The notes under the pieces were generated by a model, which did no database searches, had not been told where the DNA came from, and was given only the letters and a program-made list of their open reading frames with translations. From the NCBI GenBank assembly GCA_001770725.1, contig MERU01000004.1, positions 393,135 to 457,134 on the forward strand: DNA of 64,000 nucleotides, written 5' to 3'. Source of the stretch: Burkholderiales bacterium RIFCSPHIGHO2_01_FULL_63_240. GTDB taxonomy: Bacteria > Pseudomonadota > Gammaproteobacteria > Burkholderiales > Burkholderiaceae_C. The position numbers and the translations under genes are program-made. This document shows positions 40,192 through 49,428 of the stretch, one piece after another. Each line of letters begins with the position of its first letter. The stretch's first letter is position 1.

Positions 40192-41208
40192 TTGAGCTCA
40201 GAGAAAAATCATGCCTCTCAAGAAGAAGTCTTGAGATTGGCTATTCGCCACTTCGCGGCCGGGATCAACGCCGGGCGCGGCCTTGCGGACATATCCGCGC
40301 TTGTCCAGGCGACGTCCCCCTTGCCCCTCATGCATCTGGCGCATTGGGAACAAATGATCCGCGATGAATTCACTCATGCAGTACGTTCACCTACCCGCCA
40401 TTGGCGGGAGGCGTGGGTTGGGCAGCGCCGGTTTCTGACATGGATCGACCTGGTAAGTTGGGACGGGTATGTCCGCGAGCGGGTGCTTCGGACGCTGTCT
40501 GGCCCTGTACCTAACGGCTTCTTCTTTGTGCTCGCCCTGCGCCGACTCAATGACTGGGTGCCCCAGGTCCGGGCTGCAGCCAGAGAAAAGCTGCCCCAGC
40601 TTGCCAGAGACTCGATGCCTGAACACGTGGCGGAAGCCCTGTGCGCCATGCTGTCAACGTGGACCTCGTGGGGGCGATTGGATGAAGTGGACAGGCGGAT
40701 TCTGGTGACACTCCTGGACCTCCCTAAGGTTGATGAGCTGGTGAAGCACAAGGTGATTTCTTCAGCGGCAGGCCCGATGGCATTCATGCTGTCTCAGGTT
40801 ACACGCTCTGAGGTACTGGATGGGCATCTCCCCGACATAGCGGAAAAGGCGGTCCAACCTGCCGTGAGAGCTTTCGCTTACCGTGCGTTGCTGGCAGGCA
40901 AGGTCGTGTGGGTCAAGAAGCAACAATGGACCTGGACCGATGTCAGTGCCTGCAAAGGGCGCATGCAAAAAATCCTTGATGAGCGACCTCTCGTAGCCCA
41001 GCATGCTTCCTTGACATTGTTGACGTCCGCGCTCGCCGACCGGTCGCCCATCGTGAGGCGTATCGCTGGTGAGGTGCTTGTCAGAGAAGCCGCGGATCTT
41101 GGCGATGCAGCACTGCCCTTGGTTCGCCAACTCGCCGCAGACGCCTCACCGGGGCTGGCAGAACGAGGGGCCTTCATCCTACGCAGTCTTGCCCCATCGA
41201 TTCGGTAA
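40192..41208 (+). CDS. HEAT-like helical repeat protein
   Basis: This 338-residue protein consists of paired helices resembling HEAT/armadillo repeats (for example YVRERVLRTLSGP, PQVRAAAREKLPQLARDSM and SPIVRRIAGEVLVREAADLG). No catalytic motif or membrane span is seen. I chose TTG 40192 because a full GGAGGA lies exactly 6 nt upstream; the earlier TTG at 40174 has no such site. It follows the three-component ABC operon by 196 bp and may be separate. HEAT-only proteins occur as sensors or scaffolds in several defence systems, but nothing identifies its partner. Confidence 0.6.
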   Translation: MSSEKNHASQEEVLRLAIRHFAAGINAGRGLADISALVQATSPLPLMHLAHWEQMIRDEFTHAVRSPTRHWREAWVGQRRFLTWIDLVSWDGYVRERVLRTLSGPVPNGFFFVLALRRLNDWVPQVRAAAREKLPQLARDSMPEHVAEALCAMLSTWTSWGRLDEVDRRILVTLLDLPKVDELVKHKVISSAAGPMAFMLSQVTRSEVLDGHLPDIAEKAVQPAVRAFAYRALLAGKVVWVKKQQWTWTDVSACKGRMQKILDERPLVAQHASLTLLTSALADRSPIVRRIAGEVLVREAADLGDAALPLVRQLAADASPGLAERGAFILRSLAPSIR

Positions 41209-41510
41209 TCACGGCTGAGCACGGCCGGGCGTCAGGACGCCCACGAAATTGTCCAGGCAGGCCGCAATGAACAAGCAACGGTCGCAGTACTGGAAACGCC
41301 AATTCACACATAAGCTGGCTTCAGTGAGGAACTGACTTTGAGTAATAGCGTGTCAGCGAGGGCGCGCGCTCGACCCGTTGCAGGCATTCCTCTTGGTGAG
41401 CCGAATGACGGCTCCGCAGTGGTTGCTGTCACCTGCTTACCGGCTAGCTCACTTGCGCTAACCTTCGGCAAGCGGCCATTGAGGCGCCGCCGCCCATCAT
41501 GCGCGCTACT
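41209..41510. other. Gene-free stretch between convergent modules
   Basis: I see no gene in these 302 bases. A short perfect hairpin, GGGCGTC-AG-GACGCCC (41227-41242), lies just after the HEAT-like gene but has no T run. A 60-codon frame at 41338 is Arg- and Ala-rich without a ribosome site and is not accepted. Confidence 0.5.
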
Positions 41511-43052
41511 TCATATGTAGTACCGAAAAGGCAGCGGAGGTAAATCTTCTGTACGAGGTGCCGCGGTCAAGATCTCGCCGACAGTGTCGGCGAAGCGCAG
41601 CGTCACGGGCACACCGTCGCCATATATGCAAGCGTTGTAGTTGAGTTTGGTCAGACCGAGAACGTCTCCCATGACCTGTTCAATGTCGGCGTTACCGCGC
41701 ACGATCTCGATGGTTAGTGGGCTTGGAACCTCCCGGCCTGCATAGGTTTGAAGCCGGGACACGTAGCCCTTAGTCCAAAGGTAGCCTCGGGTTTCAGACT
41801 TGATCCACGCCATGCCGCGAGCGATTGCGCTGGGCCCATGTCGGTACAGCTTGACGCCGGAGTCCTCGCGGATACGCACGCAAACTACGTTGGTCTCCGG
41901 AGGCACGGTCTCGCGGAACCCTTCCCACTCCTCGTATGAGAAGCGGGTCTTGCCATGGATGAACAGCTCCTTGGGCGCTTCGCCGCCATGCCCCCTTCGG
42001 TAAGCCTCGACTACCAGCGACATCAACGCCTTGGCCTTGTCCCTGGGCAGATGGAAATCGTCTTCTTTCTCGGACTTGAATTGACCCGGCGTGCCCTTGA
42101 ACACGACGCCGTCGCCCGACTCCAAGAACATCTGAGCACCGCAGCAGACCATGCCCGGTTCCGGATTCGAGGCGTCCTGCTTAAACACGACGCCGACATA
42201 GCAAACGCCGGGACGCACGTAGGCTAACTGCCAAGGCTTACCACCGGCCTTGAAGTAGCAAGTAGTCGCCAAGTTCCACGCCAATGTGGCCGGATCCTGC
42301 AAGGCGCGCAGCGGCTTGCCGATTTTGTTGAGGAACTCTTCCGGCGCCATCGTCGTTTCGCGCAGAACCTGCACCGCCGCCCTGTGTTCCAAAAGCCGCG
42401 CCTTGAGCTGATTGTGGAAGTCGAGCTCGTAGAGATAGATCTCTGCGGACTTAGCGTCCTCTTCGAATAGCCCCGGCTCATTGGTCAAAAGCCGTGTCGC
42501 CTGCTTCTTGTCCATGAGCGCGGCCGGCGCAACTTGCTCCGGACCGCCCTTCTTGGACTTTGACTGCGGGCGGCAGTATTTATGGACATCCTCAGGAACG
42601 ATCGCCATCCACAGATCAACGTGCGCCTCGGCGTCATCGCGCAGATGCTGAGCGATTGCGTCCGAGTAAAGCGATACCGCCTTGTGGATTGCCTGATGCC
42701 GATCTGGCATGCTGATTGCGGCATCGAGGTCGGCTGGGTCGATCTCAAGGTAGGCGACCGGTTGCGACGGCCATTCCACACCGAAGATCGCCTGGAATCC
42801 CGGGAACAGTGTGTGATTCGGGTCGTCGGGCTTGGCCGGAGCGATCGGCTTGCTGAGCCGTTCCGCGAATTTGCCGTAGATCTGGCGACCGCGCTCGGTG
42901 GCCACTATGCCAATGCGAAGCCGACTGCCCGTGAGCGACCCGCGCAGTGGGCCATAGAGCGATAGTCCGTCCTTCGGATGCGCCACGGCCTGGCCGAACG
43001 CGAACTGGAGCTCTGGCTCGGCGATCTCGATGAGGCGAGGAGTGAAGCTCAT
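41511..43052 (-). CDS. Short prokaryotic Argonaute (SPARTA Ago subunit)
   Basis: This 513-residue protein begins MSFTPRLIEIAEPELQFAFG, typical of short pAgo proteins that have only MID and PIWI domains. The MID part covers about 140-290 (YCRPQSKSKKGGPEQ region) and PIWI about 300-513 (GGKPWQLAYVRPGVCYVGVVFK, FIHGKTRFSYEEWEGF, SPLTIEIVRG, then the C-terminal PPLPFRYYI). The usual PIWI catalytic D-E-D tetrad is not evident, as expected for short Argonautes. It is encoded directly after a TIR-APAZ gene with a 4-bp overlap. In known SPARTA, guide RNA with target ssDNA causes the complex to oligomerise and the TIR domains to degrade NAD, stopping infected or plasmid-bearing cells. Confidence 0.9.
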   Translation of the reverse strand: MSFTPRLIEIAEPELQFAFGQAVAHPKDGLSLYGPLRGSLTGSRLRIGIVATERGRQIYGKFAERLSKPIAPAKPDDPNHTLFPGFQAIFGVEWPSQPVAYLEIDPADLDAAISMPDRHQAIHKAVSLYSDAIAQHLRDDAEAHVDLWMAIVPEDVHKYCRPQSKSKKGGPEQVAPAALMDKKQATRLLTNEPGLFEEDAKSAEIYLYELDFHNQLKARLLEHRAAVQVLRETTMAPEEFLNKIGKPLRALQDPATLAWNLATTCYFKAGGKPWQLAYVRPGVCYVGVVFKQDASNPEPGMVCCGAQMFLESGDGVVFKGTPGQFKSEKEDDFHLPRDKAKALMSLVVEAYRRGHGGEAPKELFIHGKTRFSYEEWEGFRETVPPETNVVCVRIREDSGVKLYRHGPSAIARGMAWIKSETRGYLWTKGYVSRLQTYAGREVPSPLTIEIVRGNADIEQVMGDVLGLTKLNYNACIYGDGVPVTLRFADTVGEILTAAPRTEDLPPLPFRYYI

Positions 43053-44437
43053 TGAGCGCCCTCCTCTTCGCCCTCTTCCTCCTGGGCGGCTTCATCCTCG
43101 TCAATCTCGTCGACAGGATCTTCATCTACGACGCGCGCGACATCCGACAAGCCGCAAGGCGCCTCGAATTGGATCGGCGTCGAGCTGAGCGAGATGCTGC
43201 GACCGGAACCAACGGGCAAGAGCAATTCGGGCTTGCCTTCGGAAGCCAGCCACAAGAAAGCGCGCATCAGCGTCCGCCACTGCTCGTTCCACCAGCTCTT
43301 GCAAAAACCTCGACGGAGACGATGTGCCTTCAAGGCGTCTTCGAGCGGTTTGCCGCCGTCGTCGGTGAAAATGACAGCATGACGAAGCTCGACGCGCCAT
43401 GGTTCGTCGAAGGATGTGACCATACCGACGCCGTAAGCCCAGCAAGCTCCGCGCTTCTCGCTCTTGCCTGAGAGTGCTTTGCGACGCTTCGTCCCGTCGA
43501 AGTCCTCATACAAGACGAACTTGCCTCGCCCGCCTGTGAGCTCTGGCGTGGCGTAGAAGATCCTCCTGCCGGTGGCCTGATAGACACTGGCAAAGCCCTT
43601 GGTTTCCATTGCCAGCTCCCAGGCTTGGCGGATGAGATTGGCCACGCGCTTGCGGGCCTCCCACCAGGGCACGTCCTTGTCGCCCAGCCTTGAGCCCTCC
43701 TTGATAAAGGCGGTGGTATCCGCAGCGTTGGCCACTTTGAGCATCACTGATTTGGCCATCAACGACACGAGATCCGCCCCTTTGGCGAATCCGACGATGC
43801 GGTCCTCGTGTTCAAACCAGGGCAGCTTGCGGTTCTCTTCTGTCACTTTGATCTCGCGGTCCTTGCCGAGGATCCGAGCGGTTTCGATCGCCGGAGGAAG
43901 TGAGAGGATACGGAGCCAAGTCGAGTCGAGCGTCTCCTTCGCATCAGTCCGAACGATGGCACCTTCCTTGAGCTCCGGCAGCCAGTGCCGCACAAGCGCG
44001 GGGGCGGGGCTTGATACCCTGGGTGCTTGCGCGTCCTCCAACGTATCAACTAGAGCCGCCAGGCCCTTGTGCCAACCGGACGCGAAGTCAATCAGGTTCT
44101 TGCGGTGCAGCGAGATCGGCACATCGCTGAACGGAATGTTGTCGAGGCGGACCGGGATGATGAATCCAGGCAGGCTGCGCTCGATCGTGCCAGCCACAGC
44201 CCACTCGTCCTTGACGCCCTGTTTCCCCACAGCCACTTTGGAAACGACGGCGACGAAACGGAATGCATCGGTGCGAATGGCCGCTTCGATTTTGTCCCAG
44301 AAGTAATCGCCACCCTTCAAACGAGCGAGGTCATGCCAGACCTTATACCCGGCGAGTTCCAACTTGGAACCGAGCCAACGGACAAAGTCGTTATCCTCAG
44401 GCGTTGCGTGGCTGATGAAGATTTCTTCGCGCATCAT
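43049..44437 (-). CDS. TIR-APAZ protein (SPARTA NADase subunit)
   Basis: This protein of about 462 residues has an N-terminal TIR domain (EEIFISHATPEDNDFVRWLG, BB-loop region LARLKGGDYFWDKIEAAI, and catalytic-position Glu in VKDEWA). The APAZ domain from about 170 replaces the N/PAZ half missing from the short Ago (STWLRILSLPPAIETARILG onward). The C terminus is very acidic (DEDEAAQEEEGEEEG), a feature seen in SPARTA tails. Its stop overlaps the Ago start. Start is uncertain: tandem ATGs at 44437/44434 lie just before the TIR strand, and another in-frame ATG is at 44482; none has a strong ribosome site. Confidence 0.9.
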   Translation of the reverse strand: MMREEIFISHATPEDNDFVRWLGSKLELAGYKVWHDLARLKGGDYFWDKIEAAIRTDAFRFVAVVSKVAVGKQGVKDEWAVAGTIERSLPGFIIPVRLDNIPFSDVPISLHRKNLIDFASGWHKGLAALVDTLEDAQAPRVSSPAPALVRHWLPELKEGAIVRTDAKETLDSTWLRILSLPPAIETARILGKDREIKVTEENRKLPWFEHEDRIVGFAKGADLVSLMAKSVMLKVANAADTTAFIKEGSRLGDKDVPWWEARKRVANLIRQAWELAMETKGFASVYQATGRRIFYATPELTGGRGKFVLYEDFDGTKRRKALSGKSEKRGACWAYGVGMVTSFDEPWRVELRHAVIFTDDGGKPLEDALKAHRLRRGFCKSWWNEQWRTLMRAFLWLASEGKPELLLPVGSGRSISLSSTPIQFEAPCGLSDVARVVDEDPVDEIDEDEAAQEEEGEEEGAQ

Positions 44438-44671
44438 GACAACAGATTCAGTGACACCGGCATCTCTCCGATGATGCATCAAATTTTCCAGCGAGCGACT
44501 GCAACGACAACGGATGGGAAGTCCAGCTCTGCCTCGAGCGCTTTGGCCATTTGTTCAGTCTGGCGAACCCCATGCAGCTGACTATCCACATCTCTACTTT
44601 CCTTCTCCGCTATAAGTCTGCCCAACCACCTATGCTATGGCCCAGCGATTCGTGAGCGCTCTCTTACTAAA

Positions 44672-46072
44672 ATGACACCTTTTCAGTCCAAACCGATCTG
44701 GGAGATGGGTCAGTTCGCATCTGGAGTCACTGACTCGGAGCGCTACCTTGGGGTTCTTGCCCGAAAGGCATTTCTGAGCTTTTGGAGCTTTCAGAACCCC
44801 TTCACCGACGAGAGTAGTGGACGCGAACTGTGCGATCTGCTAGTCGTGTTCGGCAACGACGTCATCGTCTTCTCGGACAAGCATTGCACTTTCTCCAATG
44901 CACACGCCGTCGAAGTGTCCTGGCCTAGGTGGTTTAAGAGCGCGATCGAAAAATCCGCTAGGCAGTTGGCTGGAGCGCAGTCCTTCATAGAGCAACATCC
45001 CAACCGCGTTTTTCTTGATTCAGCGTGCGAGCATCCATTGCCTGTTCCCCTGCCATCCAGGGCGCACATGCGATTGCATTTGGTGGCCGTCACCCGGGGG
45101 GGCGTGCCAGCGGGCGAGCAATACTGGGGCAATGGCAGCTCAGGCAGTTTAGTGATTAACACCCAGCTGCATGCGGAAGATCACAAAAGGCACCCGTTTA
45201 TGGTGGGGTGGCCCTTAAAAAAGCGTCTATTCATCCATGTGATCGACGAACTCACTCTGGATGTCCTGCTCGGTGAGCTGGATACTGCGCCAGATCTCAT
45301 CGAATATCTTCGCAAAAAGGAGGCCTACTTGTGCAAGCCTGGCGTGGATTTCATCATCAGCGGCGAAGAAGACCTGCTCGCATCCTACCTACTAAATCAC
45401 AACGGTGATGCTTCTACTGGTTTTTCCTTTCCTGTCGTTCCAGATGGTAAGCAACTGGTCGGGTTCGAAGAGGGGGGATGGTCACGCTTTCGAGCGAGCG
45501 ACGCTTATGCCAAATGGAAAGAACTAATTGCAAACAGTTATCTGTGGGATCAACTCATCGAGCATCAGACAAGTCATATTCAGAAATCGACGGCCCAGGT
45601 GCTCAGCCGGTTTGAAAACGCGTCCAGTGATGTGCATGCGCACGAAGAGGTCCTACGGGCAATGGCCCAAGAGGGCCGAATCGGAAGAAAGGTGCTGTCT
45701 GAGGCCCTCAAAGACGTCATGACCCGTAGCTTCGCAGAGGATAGATTCAGCAAAACCATGGTTTTGCCGAGCCGGCCGGGGCGTGCCTATGTTCTCATGG
45801 TGCTGCGGCGTGACCGGGCTGCGAGCGAGGAGGAATACCGTGCAATTCGCAGATCCTCCCTCGTCGGCTACTGCCGAGCGGCTCGCTTGAGAGTATCGGG
45901 GATTCACGAAGTGGTGGGAATTGCTACCGAGCAGCTTGACTTCAGTCAGGCCACTCAAGACTTCATGCTCATGCAGTTCACAGGTCCAATTAGTGGGGAC
46001 GAAAAGCGCGAAGAGTTGGCAGTTCTGCGTCAGCAAGGAATATGGAAAGATCACTGGACTTGCGCATACTAG
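44672..46072 (+). CDS. Nuclease-like hypothetical protein with an E-D-K pattern
   Basis: This is a 466-residue protein. The N-terminal 110 residues look like a restriction-endonuclease fold: ARKAFLSFWSFQNPF, then GRELCDLLVVFGNDVIVFSDKHC, which places E, D, D and K in the order of a PD-(D/E)xK core, followed by an AIEKSARQLAGAQSF helix. The rest is a mixed domain without recognised motifs. It is divergent from the SPARTA pair (235 bp between starts at most) and followed by a hairpin. Its location in the cargo suggests a single-gene defence nuclease; no named family is recognised. Confidence 0.62.
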   Translation: MTPFQSKPIWEMGQFASGVTDSERYLGVLARKAFLSFWSFQNPFTDESSGRELCDLLVVFGNDVIVFSDKHCTFSNAHAVEVSWPRWFKSAIEKSARQLAGAQSFIEQHPNRVFLDSACEHPLPVPLPSRAHMRLHLVAVTRGGVPAGEQYWGNGSSGSLVINTQLHAEDHKRHPFMVGWPLKKRLFIHVIDELTLDVLLGELDTAPDLIEYLRKKEAYLCKPGVDFIISGEEDLLASYLLNHNGDASTGFSFPVVPDGKQLVGFEEGGWSRFRASDAYAKWKELIANSYLWDQLIEHQTSHIQKSTAQVLSRFENASSDVHAHEEVLRAMAQEGRIGRKVLSEALKDVMTRSFAEDRFSKTMVLPSRPGRAYVLMVLRRDRAASEEEYRAIRRSSLVGYCRAARLRVSGIHEVVGIATEQLDFSQATQDFMLMQFTGPISGDEKREELAVLRQQGIWKDHWTCAY

Positions 46073-46386
46073 GCTGGCGCAAGCAACCACTGCATGCGTT
46101 TGCTTGCTCTCCGAATGCAGGCCTTGACGTCCCTGGCTCTCAACGTCCGGAACCAGCCTGAACCGTGCATTCATCGCACTCGGGTCAATGTCGCCCCCTG
46201 GCCTAGAACATCTGCGGCGGCGACCGCCTGCCGACACTGGCTAGTCGAAGGAAGCCACTGAACAACACCTGCCCGCTGCCTACAACTCTCTGTAGACTAA
46301 CTACCGCAATAGCTTTCGCAAAGATGCTAGACATTCCTAATCTAACCCAACAGAATCGGCACATAAGCATCTATTGGTAAAAGTCC
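46073..46386. other. Gene-free stretch with an 8-bp inverted repeat
   Basis: No gene is supported in these 314 bases. GCAAGCAA (46079-46086) and TTGCTTGC (46100-46107) form a perfect stem just after the nuclease-like gene. There is no T run, so termination is possible but unproven. The last 100 bases are AT-richer and may hold the promoter of the next small gene. Confidence 0.45.
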
Positions 46387-46641
46387 ATGATCCATCCAAT
46401 TGCTACCACTCCGATGTCCCCCCCTGATGGGCACGATAGCTGGCTCGAATATGCGTTAACTACGTTGGATGTGCGAAGCATCATCAATCAGGCAGCCTTG
46501 GATGGGAATCGCTCCATTCAGCGAGAAGAAGTATTGGCAGCTGCCTGGGCTGAACTGAATGCACTGCGCGCCCAAGCAGGCTTACCATCCGTTGGTCCAT
46601 CACAGCGTCAAGGCAAATCTGATGCTGACCCACAGGCTTAG
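46387..46641 (+). CDS. Small hypothetical protein at the edge of the transposition genes
   Basis: This 84-residue frame starts at ATG 46387 and ends 2 bp before the convergent tniQ gene. It contains a helix-like segment (SIQREEVLAAAWAELNALRA) and a Gln/Ser-rich tail. The base composition is mixed and no ribosome site stands out. No family is recognised. It could be a true small protein or chance; I favour real slightly because it fills the gap neatly and its codon use is like its neighbours. Confidence 0.35.
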   Translation: MIHPIATTPMSPPDGHDSWLEYALTTLDVRSIINQAALDGNRSIQREEVLAAAWAELNALRAQAGLPSVGPSQRQGKSDADPQA

Positions 46642-46643
46642 GC

Positions 46644-48023
46644 TTACCCATCAACTGGTCCGCGTGCCTCATAAGCTCTAAGACGCTTCAGCTCGTCCTG
46701 AAAGGCTCGCCGAGTTCTTGGGCATACCAAAGATATTTGGTTCGCCCGCAATGCCTCACTGATTTCAAATTCAGTGGTCTTTCTCTGGCATCGATGTAAC
46801 TCTGATGCGACGCGCCTGGCCGTCGCCTCCAAATTTGCCATCCGGGCCTCGGCGCGTTGCGCTCGAATCCGCCTAAGGTGATCCGTTAACTGAAGATACG
46901 CCACAGGAAGTCTGCGGCGAAGATACTTGGCAGAAGTGTTGTGCTTTGCTGCAAAAGCAGCAGCGCTTCTGTATGGCGCCCCCTGAGTTTCAATAGTCGC
47001 TCGAATGTCGCGCTCGATCAAACATAGCTCTGCTTGGGTCAGCTTCTGAGACGTTTTACGCAAAGGCAAAAGCTCATGAGGGAACAGACTGATCTGCGTG
47101 GAGTGAGCATCCTCTAGAAGTTGGACTGGGCATTTCCCCAATCGATAGCAGACCTCAATGAAGGCGGAGAACCTGGGCCTGGCACTTTGCCCAATCCACT
47201 TGGTTAGAGCCATGTGACCAATGCCAATGACTTTGGCCAGTCTGTAGATGCTTCCCCCCGCTTCGGAAAGAACAATCGACTTCAACGTCTCGGAGAGTAC
47301 TTCAGGTCGCGCCAGCCACTGGGCCTTTTCCTCACCAATGGCAATCATCGAAGCGACCGAGTGCACATTGAAATGGTCTCGCGAACCCGGCCTCAGCGCA
47401 GGGGCGCCCGACAACCCCGCTTGCCAGCCCAACGAGCTGCCACATGTCTCGCATCGGCCAAGTGCATGACTCTCTGACGCAAAGCGTTGATCATGCCCGC
47501 ATGCGCTACATCGACTGACCAGTTGAATTCCATGATGCTGGCAATGCGTGACGCAGGACGATGTCCAAAGCAGCTTAAAGATCGGCAATCGCCCATCACT
47601 GAGATCACCTGCAATGCATTCGGGACACCACCGCCGTTTTGGATGAAGCAGGCCGCTACCCGATGGATCGAACAACGGATGCCAGTGGATAAACGTTCCA
47701 TCTCTCAGGCCGGGCGCTTTGGTCAGTGCAGACACCACGTCTGCCATTTCAATGGCGAACTTAGTGTAGCCATTCGTGGTCCGAGGAAACTGGCGAGAAA
47801 AGCAACCTGTCCGCCACTTTTTGCCGATGCTTGCTTTAGGCAAAACAACCTCTGTAAGCAGATGGGCTACGCGAATCCCATGGGCCAAGGCCAAGCGATG
47901 TACGTAGTCCAGCAGCGCTTCTTGATCTGGCGTACCTAGGCCCTCTATAGGGAGGCAGTACAACTCGGATCGAGGTGGAAGGACAACCGTTGAATCGAAA
48001 GAGTTGTAGTCGAACTCAAGCAT
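46644..48023 (-). CDS. tniQ: TniQ/TnsD-like target-selection protein, second copy
   Basis: This 459-residue protein starts MLEFDYNSF and has the TniQ pattern LPIEGLGTPDQEALLDYVHRL followed by a zinc-binding region: CPECI, CVTHCQHH, CSACG and CETCG. The C-terminal half has helix-turn-helix-like segments (IYRLAKVIGIGHMALTKWIG) seen in TnsD-type proteins. It is clearly a paralogue of the next upstream gene along its full length. I chose 48023 over the ATG at 48044 because MLEFDYNSF aligns with MSDFNFDLF of the paralogue, and both then overlap the preceding gene by exactly 8 bp. TnsD/TniQ proteins bind a chosen site and recruit TnsC. Confidence 0.87.
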   Translation of the reverse strand: MLEFDYNSFDSTVVLPPRSELYCLPIEGLGTPDQEALLDYVHRLALAHGIRVAHLLTEVVLPKASIGKKWRTGCFSRQFPRTTNGYTKFAIEMADVVSALTKAPGLRDGTFIHWHPLFDPSGSGLLHPKRRWCPECIAGDLSDGRLPIFKLLWTSSCVTHCQHHGIQLVSRCSACGHDQRFASESHALGRCETCGSSLGWQAGLSGAPALRPGSRDHFNVHSVASMIAIGEEKAQWLARPEVLSETLKSIVLSEAGGSIYRLAKVIGIGHMALTKWIGQSARPRFSAFIEVCYRLGKCPVQLLEDAHSTQISLFPHELLPLRKTSQKLTQAELCLIERDIRATIETQGAPYRSAAAFAAKHNTSAKYLRRRLPVAYLQLTDHLRRIRAQRAEARMANLEATARRVASELHRCQRKTTEFEISEALRANQISLVCPRTRRAFQDELKRLRAYEARGPVDG

Positions 48024-49428
48024 GATCGACCCTACTCCCGCCAATCACATCATCGCGCGATGCCTCTCTGATGAAATCCATTTGACTTTGTCTGAGGAGT
48101 GACAACTCAGACTTGGCCGCCTTCTGGACGTGCGGACACGTGTAGTTCAGCTTGGCTTGCTTAAGCGCCACCTTCAATCTGGAAATGGGCACATGCGTAC
48201 CATGGCTGAACAATTCGCGAACGACTTGGCGAGCTTTGGTAGATCTTTCGGCGAGGCTTGCTTCATGAAGTTTTGCCTGCGTGCGCTTGCGATGCGCAGT
48301 CAGACTCGCATAGGCCTGCGGCAACCGGTATTTGAGAAATCCCAAAGAAGTGTTGTGCTTGATGGCCAAGCTGTTCGCATCCATGAATACCGTTTCTGAT
48401 TGAATGATCTGGCTAATCTCAGCTTCGATAGCCGCAACCTGAGGTGCAGACAAGCGGTGCAGGCGTCGAGGCTCTGGCGGTGCACCAGGTCGCAGCACAA
48501 GTCTTTGGCCAAGTGCTTTGCCTGATAGGAGATCAATGGGCGAATGGCCAATTCGGTAGCAGACCTCAATGAAGGCGTCTAAGCGAGGCCTGCTATCAAG
48601 GTTCACCCAGGCTGCAAGGGTGTGCGGGCCAACTCGCAACTTCTTGGCCAGTGTGAAGACCGACCCACCAGAGGTGGCCTTAGCCACCTCCTTAAGGATG
48701 CTCGCCAGTAACTCAGGACGCCCAAAATCTCCTGCGGCATGGCTCAAGGCAATCATCTCTGAAATGGCCTTGACTGCGAATTGCTGCCTTGGTGAGATTG
48801 GCGCATTGGTTTCCAACAGTCCGGCTCGCCAACCTAGCGAATGACCGCATTTTTCGCAACGGCCTATGGCCATGGTCTCCGCGATGTACTTGGGCTGCGC
48901 ACCGCAGGTCGCACAGCAATCCACAAGCGTAGAGAGATGGACAGGACAATGGGAAACACAACGAACAGACCACAAGAGCGGGATGATGATTGGATGTCCA
49001 TCGCGATCAGCATCATCAATGCACGTGGGACACCATCGGCGCTTTGGGTAAAGGAGGCCACCAGCTTGTGGATCGAATAGCGTCTGCCAGGGAATAAAGG
49101 TGCCAACCTCGAGCCCCGATACCCCAGTCAGCTTTGAAAGCGCCTCAGACAGCTCGCGCGCGTACTTCCCATAGCCATTGATGGTTCGCGAATGCTTCTT
49201 CGAGAAGCGCAAACGATAGTCGCCGACTTGAATACTGGTTTCAGGTATGACCAACATCGATAGGAGGTCCATAACCCGCAATCGGTGAGCAAGTGCGAGT
49301 CGATGCACATAGTCGAGCAGCGATTCCTGCTGCCCTGTGCCACGGCCCACCATAGGTAAGTGATAGAGCTTTGATCGGTGAGGCAATATGGACTCATCCT
49401 CGAACAGGTCGAAGTTGAAATCAGACAT
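48016..49428 (-). CDS. tniQ: TniQ/TnsD-like target-selection protein, first copy
   Basis: This 470-residue protein starts MSDFNFDLFEDESILPHRSK and shares the TniQ features of its downstream paralogue: ESLLDYVHRLALAHRLRV, zinc cysteines and histidines in CPTCI, CVSHCPVH, CCATCG and CEKCG, and a helix-turn-helix-like VFTLAKKLRVGPHTLAAWV. Length suits a TnsD-like protein that reads DNA directly rather than a short Cascade-bound TniQ. It overlaps tnsC by 8 bp. An upstream in-frame ATG (49461) is disfavoured by comparison of the two copies. One of the pair probably recognises the tRNA-Ser 3' end (inferred). Confidence 0.88.
   Translation of the reverse strand: MSDFNFDLFEDESILPHRSKLYHLPMVGRGTGQQESLLDYVHRLALAHRLRVMDLLSMLVIPETSIQVGDYRLRFSKKHSRTINGYGKYARELSEALSKLTGVSGLEVGTFIPWQTLFDPQAGGLLYPKRRWCPTCIDDADRDGHPIIIPLLWSVRCVSHCPVHLSTLVDCCATCGAQPKYIAETMAIGRCEKCGHSLGWRAGLLETNAPISPRQQFAVKAISEMIALSHAAGDFGRPELLASILKEVAKATSGGSVFTLAKKLRVGPHTLAAWVNLDSRPRLDAFIEVCYRIGHSPIDLLSGKALGQRLVLRPGAPPEPRRLHRLSAPQVAAIEAEISQIIQSETVFMDANSLAIKHNTSLGFLKYRLPQAYASLTAHRKRTQAKLHEASLAERSTKARQVVRELFSHGTHVPISRLKVALKQAKLNYTCPHVQKAAKSELSLLRQSQMDFIREASRDDVIGGSRVDHA

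Noticed and set aside
41338..41520. 60-codon frame between the HEAT-like and Ago genes
   Set aside because: Arg/Ala-rich, lacks a ribosome site and has no similarity to a known protein.
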